DNA of 64,000 nucleotides, from NCBI RefSeq assembly GCF_037038585.1, contig NC_092521.1, forward strand, positions 70,298,898 to 70,362,897. The letters run 5' to 3'. The notes below the pieces were generated by a model, which saw only the letters and a list, made by a program, of their open reading frames with translations, did no database searches and had not been told where the DNA came from. This document shows positions 49,283 to 64,000 of the stretch, piece after piece. The position numbers and the translations under genes are program-made. Origin of the DNA: Patagioenas fasciata. Taxonomy: Eukaryota; Chordata; Aves; Columbiformes; Columbidae. Every line of letters begins with the position of its first letter. The first letter of the stretch is position 1.

Positions 49283-51196
49283 CAATTGTTACCTCAGAGA
49301 TTGTTTTCTGATATTTATGGTCATGTCCATGTTCTCAAGTGTTCATGTTGTGGTAATAAATGAGTTAAAAATCTTTATTGCATTTAAAAAAAATATTTCT
49401 GATGTGTTGTTTATAATGAATAGTGAAACACAGAATTGGAAAGACAAGGTTTTCTACAGTATGAACCAAATCCTCAGGTTATGTAAATCAATATTTATAG
49501 CTTCACTCATCGAAGAGGTGACATTAATTTCTATTCCCGAAGAATATGACTGCCAGAGTCTGTTAAGAAAAATCAAAGGAATGAGGATGTGCCTATGAAG
49601 ATTCGGTTTGCTGGCATCTCTGCTTATCTAACAGAAAGATTTGTACTCTCAACTCCCCCCATGTAAGTCTTAATTGATGATTGCTAATTGAATGTTAATG
49701 CAATAAATGTATTGTAATGAGTCATTAGAGTCTCTTTTTGGCATGCTTCCTCTGCTCTGCAGGAACTGAAGAGAAAATGTTTGCGTACTGATATGTGCTT
49801 TTTACCTATTTCAACACCCTGCCAGGAGGCAGATCTGATCAAAGAGCAGTGAGTGAGAGCATCATTTTAAGGTGCAATAAAAGCTTCTCATATGGACAAC
49901 TGCTTGTAATGCCTCATCACTATCAGGATCAAACAAGGTACCTGCAGGTCTATAAATGCCTCTGCTGCGTGAAATTAAAGCACTTTGTCAAACCTATAAG
50001 TGATCTGTTCAGCAAAGGAAAACAAGGAGCTGCAGGAGGCAAGAGGGACCTTTGTAAACATGAATGCGTGTGTAACTGATAGGAAAGGCTTTGCAGCATG
50101 GACAACTCAGGACTGGAAAGCAAAAGCTTTAGGAAACTGTCTGGGCCCAGCCCAACCTACAGCTGTAGGATGCAACACGGTTACGGGAAGTGAGTGGAAA
50201 AACCTCCACCTTTCCTCCTTGGGATGATGATGGTGATTGGTCTCAGCTATAGTACCTTCTCTTTATATTGCTTTGCATTTAAAAGCTGGGCTATGAACAG
50301 TTGTATTCCCATTCTACAAGTTAAAAACAATTGGGCTCAGCGTAATCTCAGTTTTTAGACATCTGTGTCATGCAAGAAACGCTCCACCAAAGCCCAGGGG
50401 GACACAAATCTACCATGAAGTTACATAATATTAAACTTGCATGTAAATCCTAAAAAGAAAAAAATCAAATTCCTATATCTATGCACTTTTCACACGTTCA
50501 GAGGAATACAACCTCTGTAATAGAGTGTCAAGGCTAAGCTGCATCTCAGTCAGAAGAAATAGGAAGATGCCTCTAGGGGTTTTCTGGCAGTGTTACCAGA
50601 ACCAGCTGAAGGGTTGTGTTAAGCTGTGAAAGGAAAATTGTTTGAGTAGCACAGTGCCAGCACTGAGCTAGTTCAAATGTCGTGGATCCCAGTCCTCACA
50701 AAACTTGCTCGGACCAAGCACATTTATTATAGAGGCATCTGGAGCACCTGTAAAACGTTAGCTGTTGCCTTCATGAGTGGACACTGGGGTCTGGCACGCG
50801 CCAGATACAGGAAATTAGCCCTTGCCTAGATTATATCCAAAATAACTCCATTTGGTGCAACATAACGTCACAAATGTCAGATCTAAAAAATGAGACAGAA
50901 CAACTACTTTTTTTAGTGGGCTTAATTTCCAGTAAAAGCACAGATGCTTCCTTGTTAAATAATTTGTTGCTAGCGCAGGTTCAAACATGACAAAATTCTC
51001 CATCTGGTCTAACCAGTCTTGCTCTCCACCTTGCAATGACACTGCAAATTTCTGAATATTTTCAGCTTCCAGAGACTAAAGCAGCAGTAGGGACAGGAGA
51101 GTGTTGAACAGAACTGCAACAGGGCTGTGCTGGTTGGATGGGGAAGAAGATGTGAAGCTTGCTGCTGGGCTCTTTTAAGCTCCAGCCCTTGGAAAT
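49283..51196. other. Intergenic, nothing recognised
   Basis: Mixed-composition, non-repetitive DNA between two CR1 copies upstream of TMEM245. No exon or RNA gene is seen. Confidence 0.55.
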
Positions 51197-51197
51197 C

Positions 51198-52986
<1,789 letters not shown>

Positions 52987-53671
52987 TAAGCCTGACTGTG
53001 GCCGCGGCGCTGCTCGGGGGGTACAGCAGAGCCAGGGCTTCCCCGGGGCAAAGCACCAGCGTCGTGGTGGTGTAGGGCAAACCCAGTCTTCACTGGAAAA
53101 AAAAACATATGCAAAATAGCTTTAGAAAAGCTCCCGAGTTGTAACCCACGGCACAGAGGGGTGCTGTGTGTACCCGAGTGGGCGTAGCAGGAGCAGATAC
53201 GTTTTCTCTGCCAGTATTTTAGTCACGCTGCAGTTTTGAGATGCTTTTAAGTCAAAGGTAATTCAGGTGAGGTCTTGGGCAAACACTGTCTCCTCTTGAG
53301 CTGTGAGATGTGTATCAAGTGTTGTGAAACAGCAGCTCAGCTCCGCTGGTGACTTGGAGTGGGGGGGCGTAGACTTGTTTCTCAGTATACTGATTTTGGG
53401 TTTTTTTTCAAAGTATCAAATGGTGCAAACTCAGTTTGAATGTTAAAAAATAAAGCTGGGGGTTTTAACTTAGAAATTTTACTTATAGTAATAAGGATTC
53501 TGGGAGGCTGCTTTTTTCTGTGTTGTCTTCAGTAGGTAGACTAATTAAAACCTCTGGCAGGACTAGTTTTCACTTTGTTAGTTATAATTGAAAATGCAAA
53601 AAATACTATAAATCTGAAGTAAATGGTTATGTGAAAGTGCAGAAGTTCAGTAAATTTTACTTTTATTAAAT

Positions 53672-54490
53672 CACAGAATCACAGGTTGTTGGGGATTGGA
53701 AGGGACCTCGAAAGATCATCTAGTCCAATCCCCCTGCAAGAGCAGGAACACTTGGATGAGGTTACACAGGAATGTATCCAGGTGGGTTTTGAATGTCTCC
53801 AGAGTAGGAGACTCCACAACCCCCCTGGGCAGCCTGTTCCAGTGCTATGGCACCCTCACTGAGAAGTTTCTTCTCAAATTCAAGTGGAACCTCCTGTGGT
53901 TCCAGTTTGTTACCATTGCCCCATGTCTTATCATTGGTTGTCACTGAGAAGAGCTTGGCTCCATCCTCATGACACTCACCCTTTAGATATTTATAAATAT
54001 TAATGAGGTTGCCCCTCAGTCTCCTCTTCTCCAAACTAAAGAACCCCAGCTCCCTCAGCCTTTCCTCATTAGGGAGGTGCTCCACTCCCTTAGTCATCTT
54101 TGTTGCCCTGCACTGGACCCTCTCCAGCAGTTCCCTGTCCTTCTTGAACTGAGGGGCCCAGAACTGGACACAATATTCCAGATGTGTTCTCCCTAGGGCA
54201 GAGTAGAGGGGAAGGAGAACCTCTCTCAACCTACTAACCACACCCCTTCTATTACACCCCAGGATGCCATTGGCCTTCTTGACCACAAGGCCACAGTGCT
54301 GGCTCATGGTCATCCTGCTGTTTATCAGGACCCCCTGGTCCTTTTCCCCTACACCGCTCTCTAACAGGTCGTTCTCCAACTTATACTGGAACCCAGGGTT
54401 GTTCCTACCCAGATGCAAGACTCTACACTTGCCCTTGTTATATTTCATTAATTTTTGCTCTGCCCAACTCTCCAGCCTGTCGAGGCTGAT
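53672..54490 (-). mobile_element. CR1 LINE, 0.8 kb, in TMEM245 intron 1
   Basis: The antisense tail starts at 53672 (CACAGAATCACAGGTTGTTG). The element reads through most of the ORF2 C-terminal domain to about 54490. On the minus strand a frame of 228 codons (53762-54448) is open from CRVLHLGRNNPG through [19 protein letters not shown]. It loses the right frame near 53890, where the expected [10 protein letters not shown] segment is replaced by an off-frame sequence, so it carries a late frameshift. Oriented antisense to TMEM245. Confidence 0.96.
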
Positions 54491-54682
54491 GTATGATTGG
54501 CATGCCCAGATTGCCTAGTGTCAAAAACACTGCTCTAGTTCTTTAAACAAACAAAACAGCACCCACCCCCCTGTAGGTGGAAAATTACATACAAGGTTTA
54601 ATGGGGATATAGAGATACATGAAGATAAAAACGAAGAACTATCTAAACCTGATCTTTTTATGTGGGCAAGAGAGAGGAATTG

Positions 54683-54730
54683 CCAACAAAAAAGAACCAA
54701 AAAACCCCCAAAAAACAAAAACCCAAACTA
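54683..54730 (+). repeat. A/C-rich low-complexity tract
   Basis: AAAAAGAACC/AAAAACCC-type sequence without family identity. Confidence 0.6.
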
Positions 54731-57206
54731 TAACAAGCTTGTCCATGTTTCTGATTTTGAATTGCACATGTTCTTTGAATACTAATTTTATCCCTTTGAT
54801 GGAACTGGTGCATGCTGATACCTCAAACACAGCTGTGAAGGTGTATACCTGAAACAAAAAAGTAATAGATCTGCTGGATGTACTGACAAAGGATATTTTG
54901 AGCTATTTCTAGTGTGAATAGGATGGACTGGAGGATGTGTTTTGTCTCTTGAAGGTGAACAAACAGTGGAAGAAGGGATTTTCTAGGCTTTCCATGCTGA
55001 AGTGTTGTCATACACTGGAAAATGTCAGGAGAGGTCTGTTTCTGGTCTGTTTTGTCCTTAGAAGTATAATTAAAACTGAGTAGATAGACAGAGACACTCT
55101 ATTTTTATAGAGGCAAGATGCAACCTTCTTTACCTTCAGCTGAGTGGTGGAGGAATGTAAGCGTGGCTTGATACTGATGGGAAGCTTTGGTTAGTTGCCA
55201 CACAATTTACTTGATAAACTTAAGACTTTCCTGTGCATTGGCCTACCCGTTTTATTTTTAATAATTCAGCGATATTGCTACACTAACTGACTTGGCTACA
55301 TCCAGTCCTTTATTCAAACTTGGTTAATTAAGCTGGACTTACACTGGGTACATATAAGGGTACAAAAGGAAGTTGCAGTGATTTAACCTCATAGCTATGG
55401 TTGAAATGCACTGCTGGGTGTCTGTGCATGCTCAGTGCAATTTTGTTTAGCAGTATCTGATACTTCTGTTTTGCACTGGTGTTTCTCTTATAACACTTGA
55501 TTTCATTGAAGTGCTGTTATGATTTTAACCAGGGAAAAGTTAAGTTCCCAGAACTCCTCTGACTTGAGTTCCATTGGAAGATTTTGGGTTCATGTCAGAA
55601 TAACTGGCCGTGGACTTCCTTGAGCAAACCAGTTGCAGTAGCTTTCCAAGCAGACTGCTTATGTTTATTTCTGGGACCCTACATAAGAAAGAAACTGTGA
55701 GCTTCCCTTTGTAAATAACCTCAACTCAACCTGGAATCATCTGTATGCTTTACAGTGTTTCATCGTTCCAGTTTTTTTTAATTTTGCAGCTACCTGAGTT
55801 GTATTATCTCAGAGCTGTAGCAGAAAAACTGAATTTTATCCATGCTGCTGAGGAGCCTTGAGCTGGAACAGTTAATAGCATCTGATTTAACTTTAGTTAG
55901 GCATTTTAAAGCCATTTAATTGCTGTATTATACTGTAGGACTCTGCATGTGTACAGTCTACCTGTTAGCCGAACAGGAATTTTGGGTATTGTGAGTCAGT
56001 TTGCTCCATTGCACTGTTCTTCCCTGGGATCCGAATCCTCCATGGTTCTTTCTTTATGTTATCTAGCATGAGCATTACAACTGTTATTGTTAGTTAGATA
56101 CTCTATGTGATAAATAAAAGTAATGGTATTTTCATTTCTTTCAGTGTTTCTTTTAGCAGCCCACTAAGCCAGTCTTTATTTCTGTGTTTTGAAATATTTT
56201 GATACGGAGTAACTTAATTAACATAAAATAAGTAGATTTGCCCCTTAGCAAAGAATACGTTCTTGCCAAGAATATGATATATAAATCATTAAAAGCATAA
56301 AAGAGATGAGCAAGTGTGAAACCAGTATCTGACTAGCACAGTACATTTGTTTATGGTAATTTTGATCTTGTGCTCCAGCCACCAGTGATTTTGCTGTGGG
56401 TTGCAAAGGTGTACAGGGTATTTATTGTTATTTCGAGCTTTGCGCCGCTTGGATGGTGCTGATACTTACAGAGAGGAAGCACATGCAAGGTTGCCTTCTC
56501 CTATTCTGGTTCCTTCTGCTGTACTAGAGAAATGAGAGAATTTGACTTGGAACAGTATAGATTTTGGGATATCAATTTGGTGTTTTCTAAAGGTATTTTT
56601 ATGGTATCTACTAGGCCATGAAACAGAAATTCTCTTCTGTTCCAGGAAAAAAAAATTGTTCTCCAAATGCAGCAATGGCATGTGAAAATGTTATAGTGAA
56701 CTGTAGCTTGGCACCAGTGTGTTACAGAGCTTTGTTGTACTGTTGTCCTTAAGTCTGGGAAGGCCATTCATGGTGTTGATGAGTGAAGGTATGCAAATGG
56801 TTATGTTCCTGTCTGTGGTTCTTAAGTCACACCTGCAATTTAGGAATTAAGAACCCTAGATACCTCCAGGATAGGACTGTTTGATCGATGATTGCAAAAC
56901 ACTGTATTTGAAGAACAAGTCCAAGATCTTAGGTTAGTCTACAAGTGTCTTGTTCCCACTGTCTCCTTTTCTCTCTCTTTGTGCTTTACAGTTCCCACAT
57001 CATCTTTGAAGAACCTTGCTCAAGAAATGTAGTAGGCTGCTGGGCCTTAAAGCTAGGAGCTGGTTATAAATTCCAGATGAGTTCCTTGCTCTGACTCCAG
57101 CCTTCTCTGTGGCTTGTTTGTAGAAGTCTTATGTAGAGGACATGCAGTCTACATGGACTTCAGTTATGTGTGATAGGGAAGGTCAATACTTTTCTGTGTG
57201 GTGTTT

Positions 57207-57262
57207 TGTTTTTGTTTGTTTGTTTTGTTTGTGTGTGTTGTTTCTTTTTTTTTTTTTTCCTT
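57207..57262 (+). repeat. (TTTG)n and poly-T tract
   Basis: GTTTTTGTTTGTTTG units followed by a TG-rich run and about 13 T. Simple sequence. Confidence 0.8.
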
Positions 57263-60200
57263 TTGTGAAAAGGAGTGGAGTTTGTCCCGTAGTGGACTGA
57301 ATATACCCTGACAGGTTTATATGCTATGGCAATTTCAGCATGATTACCCTTGCAGTTAGCATACCATCTGCAGACTAATCATGGACTTCCTTGTCATCCT
57401 GGTTTTGTAGCAAGTATGCCTTGTATCCAGCATTGTATCTAAGGTACGGGAAATTGTTCTGCTTTGTGGCAAGAGTTCAAACTACTTTAGCCTGATGTTT
57501 TACACTGATGGTAATATACAGGAAATGCCAGCTATTGGTTGTATTTATTTTTTTTTCAGAAGGGTTCACATGTTCATGTTTATTTAGAAAACAGTTAGTT
57601 TGTCCTAGCACATGAAATGAATTATACAACTGTTCTACATTGACTCTGAAGTTCATCCTAGTAAATTAAATTGGGTGCAGTCATAATTGACAGAATTCTT
57701 TGGAGTGAACTTGGTTACAGGGCTGTCAAAATCTTTCTCCCATGGCAAGTCTTTCTTCCTTGGTTTGTCACAAGTTACTGGTCAGGGTCAGAATTGTTTG
57801 CTCATGTGTGTGCATGTCACTGTATTTTTGTGTCTCTGTACTAAGTACAACTTGCGTTGTTCTAGCACAGTTAGCATGCAGTTAGGAGGCCTAAACAATC
57901 CTTTCCTCACTACAGTGCTGGGCAAATCTGGAAACACTGGAAAACTCAGTTTGTGTTGGCACTATATATCCGCAGTCCCTAAAGTAACCCTTGCAGGCTG
58001 GAATTCTCAGACATGCTTCTTGCAAACGTTTTGGGTTTCAGGTGCCAAGATGCTTGGTTTCCACAGTGCTGTTGAATATCACCTATGGAGGCAAAAAAAA
58101 TCAATGTTTTGTCAAGTTTATCTGATGCGCAATTTCTATTGTAGCAAAGGAAAGGGTAATGTTTGACTATAATGTAGGTATAGCTATAAATGAGAAAAAG
58201 AGAGTTCTGATTTTTAAGGTGCATATAATTTCTGTTTCTGGAGTGTTTCAGTAGGGGTTTTTTTGTTGTTTTTTCTTCCCTTCCTTAGAGCAAGCTTGCA
58301 GGTTTCTAAAACTTGTCCAGCATAAAAAACCCCACACCTGAAAAAGCCCTTAAGTATTCTTTCTGCTGTTTATATTAATCCTTTCATTATTTGGTATCAT
58401 GGCATATCAGTCATACAGCTAGGTACTGACGGCAAACATATCTTACCAAAACCACAGTTTTGGGTTTGTTTTCACAACTTGGTAGAGATCAACTGTGTAG
58501 AGACTATGTGTGGCCTATTTAAAAACAGGATGAGGAAGGGCAGGGAAAGACTGAGATGTTGATAGTGTTTTCTTTTCCACCTTTAATTTTTCCCTTCCAC
58601 ACCCACCCCCAGCTTTGGGAGAAACTGCCGTGAGGTACCTTTCATGAAAAGGCTTATCAACTTATTTAGATTTATATGTATAAACTGCAGTCGCAGGCAG
58701 TAAGCTGAAGCTAGCCTTGAGCCTAATGATATATGCTACATAAAATTAGTTATATTTTTGTATTAATATGTATTATTTGAACACAAGATTTCCTTTTTTT
58801 ACCACTTCTGAAATGCATGGCTATTATGGAACTGTCCAGCAAAACTGTGCTCTCTGTAATAAAGCAAGAAAATGAAGAAGTTGTGTATGGTGAGGTACAA
58901 TTTCTTGTCAAAGTGTTGTCATGAAGCGTGTCAGAGGACTGTTACTCTGTCTGCAGGGGGAGAATTTGATGTGCTCTGAAAAACCCCTTTTCACAAGTGA
59001 ATCTTGAAAAGTTTGATTTCTGAATAGCATTTTTATTAATGGAGTTTCTCATAAATAACATCTGTACTAAGACAGAAAAAGTGAACTAAAGGGGGAGTAC
59101 TTTCAACATCTGTAGCTGCAGGCTTCTGGATATCTTAGATTTAGTGGATTTCCTTAAATTCACAGAGTGGGAAGGTTGCAGGACACATTGAAAACACTTT
59201 TAACCTGTGTGTGACAGTGTTGACTCTGATGGTCAGTTCTCTCACCTGTCCCAGGATTCTAATTGAAAGTTCATAATGTTACCGTTTCAGAACGGGGTAG
59301 TCTAGCTAAACACCAGGTTTCTGTTTCACATGGTTTAGCAGTCTGTGTGTTAATGCCAAACATGTCTACATGGATATATGAGGGTTCTAGAAGAAATAAA
59401 ACTGATCTGCTGTTCTAGTCCTTTGGGTAGAGGACTAGGAATAACCCAGTCTGTCATGTTTATGTGTACTTACGTTCACTTAGGAAAAAAAAATCAGGAT
59501 GTCATTTACCTGCTTAGAGGAATGGCAGCTTCCTTAAAGAAGGAAAGAGGTGGTCAAGTTTGCTCTGAGGTGGGCAATAGTATTAAATGCGTGATTAGTT
59601 GGTTTTGGTTGTTCTTTTTTTGTTTTGTTTTATATCTGTTCAACAGAGACTGTCTCTATGCTAATTGAAGGGCAGTTATACTTCCTTTATTCTACCAAAC
59701 TCTGCACATTGTGGCATATTTCCTCCTGTGTACTGTGGAATGTATAGTAAAGCCACATGGAATCAATTTTGATTCTGAAAATTGTCATCAAAATGATATT
59801 TTCGTAATTCCTCACCTGCCTCATTATGTTTTTATTGTTTAGAAAACTATTTTCAAATGAACAGACAAAAAAAACACTGTGAGGTTCATATGGAAAACAG
59901 TTTGGCTTTTAGCAATGCATTTAATGCCTTGTGTCACTTCTATTTTCAAGTCCAACGCTATTCTGCCCAGCTTTTGCAGTAGGTTCATTTTCCTTCACTG
60001 GCCTGCATTGCCACTGAGGAGGAGGTAGAAGTAATGAATTGCTGTAATAAGATCGCTTCTTCAGTCGGGGTTGCTCAGTGCAGCACTGTTTTACAAGTTT
60101 GCAAAAGTGCCGTGTGAATGTTTGGTCCATGTTTTTAAGGATTTCCTATTTTAAGAAAAACTAATGAAAATCTCTATTTCCAAATGAAAATTTTATTTTT

Positions 60201-60328
60201 AAATGTTAAAGGGAAGTGGTGAGGTAGTTAGGACCTTTTTTGATCATAATCCTGAAACTAACTGGAAAACAGGAAACCGTTTGAATTGGATCCATAGTTT
60301 CATCAAATGGCTTTAGATATCTCAATTT

Positions 60329-60420
60329 AAAATAAACAAGCAAAACCAACCAAGAAACAAAATAACCAAACGCACACAGAAACCCAAACCCAAAACAAAA
60401 CAAACAAACAAAAAAATCCC
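60329..60420 (+). repeat. A/C-rich (AAAC/CAAA)n tract
   Basis: Plus-strand A/C-rich simple sequence (AACAAACAAACAAAAAAATC and similar), comparable with the tract at 25.1 kb. Confidence 0.8.
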
Positions 60421-61712
60421 ACCTATACAAACGCTAAAAAACTTCGCTGTATGATATTCAAGTGGAAAAGGGCAACCTGGAAAAAAAAACTTTGAAATGG
60501 CAAAAGGAGGGTGTACAGCTACAACTAGAAAACAAAAGAGTTGAGACATACGATTTGGTATGTCCTGAATTGTTAAAAATTGGGAACTTTTGGAAGGTTG
60601 GCAAAAGAAGTAACTCTGGTTATTCTACTGAGTCTTCACTGTTGTGTTTACCATGGGGTGGTTTGCATGAAGCAGGTGGGAAATGTGTTCCCTGCAGGGT
60701 ACTGAGTTGTTGAGGCGACGTTCTGCAGAAGTCTGAGTCCTTCCAACAGCTTTGCTGCCCCTGAGGAACTGTTCTTGCTTATCCAGACTTCTGAGATATG
60801 CTTCAGTTGCCCCATTGTCAGTGCCTGTCATCTCCGTGAGTCTGTTTAGCTATCACTGACTTAGATTATAAACTCTTGGGTTTTTTTTCCAGGTAGTTTT
60901 TTATCAGCTGTGGGAGCTTGAGCTGGCTGGCTGAATGTTGAAGCTGGTGTGCAGAAGAGGTGGGACCCACCTGACTGGCAGTGGGAGGAAATAAACCTCC
61001 ACTTTAAGTAGCAGTGAGCTATTATTAATGATTAAGCTTATCTGTAAAACCTCTCCCTTAGAGATTAGCATGCTGATAGGGGAAAAAAAAAAGGGAGTAA
61101 ACTGTGTAAATAAAGAATTTTACTCATCAGTATAAATGTGGTCAAGAGTTTAGTAGTAAGAAAGAGTTTGTTCTCATTGAAAAATGATGCCAAAGCCACC
61201 AGTGTCTCACATTGTCAAATTCTCTCACCTTTAATTGGAACTGGAAGCAGACTTTCAGTAGCACTGGTGATGCGGTCATGCTGATAAATACTAGACTTTC
61301 CAACACTGTAATTTAAAAGAAAAAACACTGAAGCAGATGCTTGAGTGTAACATAAAAGCTGCATCTTTCTATGGTGTAATTTTGCCTCCAGTTGGCAATT
61401 TAAAGAGAACTGAAGCCCTTCAGACTTGCCTGGACATCTCTAAACCTGGCCTTTTAAATTTACCACTGCAACACAAAATTGGATGCTGAAATCCAATAAG
61501 TTGCCCTGCAGTATTCCAGCTGTTTATTCAGGGAAGCAGGCAGTTTTACTTTTTATGTCTCAAGGCAAACCAGCATTTCGTTCAGTTTGCAAGGGGTGCT
61601 ACAAAATGCGGAGGAGATGTGAGAAATTAGGTATTTGTTGTCTGTTCAGGCAGTGAAGAGATGTGAGAGAAGGAAGAAGGAAAGATAACAGTATTAAACT
61701 ATATATACTGGA

Positions 61713-62024
61713 GTTAGAATCTTTTGGTTGGAAGAGACCCTCATCAAGTCCAACCATTAACCTGACTCTGGCACTATACCATGTTCCTGACTTGAGCTAC
61801 AGGTCATTTAAACACCTCCAGGGATAGTGGCTCCACCACTTCCTGGGCAGCCTGTTCCAAAGCCTGACAACGCTTTCCATGAAGAAATTTTTCCTAATAT
61901 CCTATCTAAACCTCCCCTGGTGCAACTTGAGGCCATTTGCTCCCGTCCTATCACTTGCTTTCTGTTAATTGTAGACAGCAGTAAGATCTCCCCTCAGTCT
62001 CCTGTTCTCCAGGCTAAACATTAG
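61713..62024 (-). mobile_element. CR1 LINE, old 0.3 kb fragment in TMEM245 intron 1
   Basis: TTTGGTTGGAAGAGACCCTC, TTCCTGGGCAGCCTGTTCC, CTAAACCTCCCCTGGTGCAA and CTGTTCTCCAGGCTAAAC mark an antisense CR1 3' end. The tail is degenerate and there are internal deletions, so it is older than the 53.7-kb copy. Confidence 0.93.
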
Positions 62025-63705
62025 ATTATAATTTATGATATAATTAGAGTTGTGCATGTCTATAAATACTGTGAGTGAACAGACATTTAAAATCTCAGAG
62101 TATGTGGTGAAAGGCATCTGCAACTGACTTCAGCTTGATAAATAAATAGTTGTGGTAGCTAATGTATTCTGCAATATCAAAAGTGTTACTGGTTAGCTGT
62201 ATACTCTCATAAATCAAATTTATAGGTGTTTTGGTTTAGCATGGAATCTGTATCCATTCTAGTTTCAGTGCAGTAATTGCAGTAGCTTAACTTTAATGAA
62301 AGTAGGCATTATCTTTTATTCTTCGTTTCCATGGTGTCAGTTGTTGAGATGGACATGTAATAGTAAAGAGGCTATTAATATTCTCATGCTCTTTTGACCA
62401 GAACTATTGGAGGCCATTCAGAAAAACAGTGAGAAAGGTTCCATAACATGCATTTAAAGGGTTAAGGGAAAAAATAAGGCTGTTGGCAAGTTAATATGGG
62501 ATGAATTCCTAGTCCATGTCAATTTAGATTAATTTGCTTTGTCAGTTGCTTTCAGCTGTGAATTGTTGGAAGTCGGCTACCCTAGTTCCCATGCAGCGTA
62601 GGGAAGTGCTTGGCTATAACATTAACTGATAAGGAACTGATTACTCCATGGTATCACTGAAATTAAACTCCTTGCACCAATCAATTGATTCCACAGGTTT
62701 TTAGGATTGTTATTGTTTGATCTCTGAAACAAGATGACTTGTTTACTTTAAAATAAGCTGTTGCTCTCTATTCAATAGAACTAAGAAATAATTTTGCTTG
62801 GATCATCTGCTAAGCTTTTAGAAATGAGAACTGATGAATAATTGTAACTTACAAAAAATTATTGAATACCTAAACCCTGAAATGCTAGCTTCTAGTTCAG
62901 CTACCTGGATAGCTAAAAGCAGTTCAACATGTTTTGCTTTGTTGGCTGTTAAACTTAGCTTTGTGCCCTTTTAGCCTCCTTGCTTTTTTTTGGTGTTTTA
63001 TCATACAAATATGCTGTGTGGCATATGTTAGGGAGTAGGATAGAATCTTCATGCTGAGTTCTCTTGCAGTTACTGTTATGCACTAATATGTCTTGTGAAT
63101 GAATTTGTTACGAACCTTTGCTGTTAAATAGGTGCTGTCATGTATTTAATTTTTTTGTTGTTCATGACTTTAGTCTTAGTGTCTAAGAGTTGTGTTAGTT
63201 TTAGGCGTTTGTCTTGAGTCCACATTTGGCCATACACAGCTCTGTTGATGCAAAACAGAGCTACTTATAGCAGTGAAAAGCTGGACTGATCAATTTTGAT
63301 AAGAAAGATTGGTATGAAAAGGGTACATCACTGCTTGTCTGCTGAATTCGGTACACTTAAGATTTCCTCAATTAGGTGCATGGGAGTAGTCGCACAAACC
63401 TGCTTTTCACAGGGACTGTTTCCTCTTCAGCGTGAGTCATACGGTGCAGAGTAAAGAGGTGGAAGCTCTTGTGGTGTGTTCTGTCCAATGGCTCATTCTG
63501 TGCATCTGCCGGTACACTCTTACTTCTTATGGTGACATCTGATTCGTTAGATGCTGTTAACAGAAGTTATGTTTAAACTCCATTAGGCTAGTATTGATTT
63601 ATAAGTGTCAGTTTGAAGGTGTCTTAAGCTGATTGTGGATAGGGAATGTTTGTTGACTTTCAGCCAGAAATGTCAGATTTTTTTTTTTTTCTTTTAAGAA
63701 TGCAA

Positions 63706-63741
63706 CACAAGTCTTCATATCTTCACAAGTCTTCATATCTT
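63706..63741 (+). repeat. 18-bp tandem duplication
   Basis: CACAAGTCTTCATATCTT occurs twice in direct succession (63706-63723 and 63724-63741), a recent slippage event next to a poly-T run. Confidence 0.9.
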
Positions 63742-64000
63742 TCTTATTTCACATCTGCTGAGTAGCTGCTTTTCACCTCCTGTTACGTCTTTTGGTTTCT
63801 GCTTGATTCTTTTCAGCATTTTCAAGCTCAGATTCTTCATCTGAAGTTTCTTAATTAGAATTTTCTACTGTGATTTATCCAATGAGCAGAGGTGTAGAAG
63901 GCAGTGAGAAGCAGCAATCTGTCTCTTGATATGTTGTCACAGACATTTTTCTGTATCTTTAGTGGTTTTAGTTAAATATTTGATACAATTCTGTGTCACG

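Overview
The window looks like nuclear DNA from a bird. Two vertebrate genes with normal GT-AG introns can be read directly. At least ten fragments of CR1, the dominant bird/reptile LINE, carry the typical 8-bp 3' tails. I see no bacterial, plasmid or phage signal and no CRISPR. From known synteny (human 9q31: TMEM245-FRRS1L-EPB41L4B; human chromosome 9 largely corresponds to the avian Z), this is probably a Z-linked segment. The chromosome is inference; the two gene calls are not.

Layout. (1) 1-30 kb is gene-poor: no exon is recognised. It holds a 120-bp direct duplication (10.63-11.06 kb), CR1 pieces at 11.4, 14.2, 24.1, 25.5 and 27.1 kb, a 450-bp polypurine GGAA/GGGA tract (16.2 kb), and an isolated GC-rich island at 24.69-25.06 kb with a good CTCF-like motif. 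An AT-rich block at 26.1-26.4 kb has an exact MEF2 consensus. (2) 30.1-37.2 kb is the complete FRRS1L gene on the plus strand: a CpG-island first exon and five coding exons (208, 85, 139, 247 and 173 nt) that join in frame to 283 residues. (3) 37.2-51.2 kb is AT-rich FRRS1L 3' flank with several candidate poly(A) signals, a 28-bp palindrome, a G15 tract and two CR1 copies. One of these (47.9-49.3 kb) still shows recognisable reverse-transcriptase motifs. (4) 51.65-52.9 kb is a second CpG island with the first coding exon of TMEM245 (209 codons) and a ZNF143/THAP11-type promoter motif. (5) 52.64 kb to the end is TMEM245 intron 1, with two more antisense CR1 copies; exon 2 is not in the window.

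FRRS1L encodes an endoplasmic-reticulum factor for AMPA-receptor biogenesis in neurons. TMEM245 encodes a multi-pass membrane protein (host gene of miR-32 in mammals, downstream of this window). They are syntenic neighbours in the same orientation; nothing shows a shared function. I found no convincing new gene system. The most testable items are regulatory: an RE1-like site in FRRS1L intron 1, the CTCF-like island upstream, the ZNF143-type motif at TMEM245, and the long open frame upstream of the FRRS1L start.
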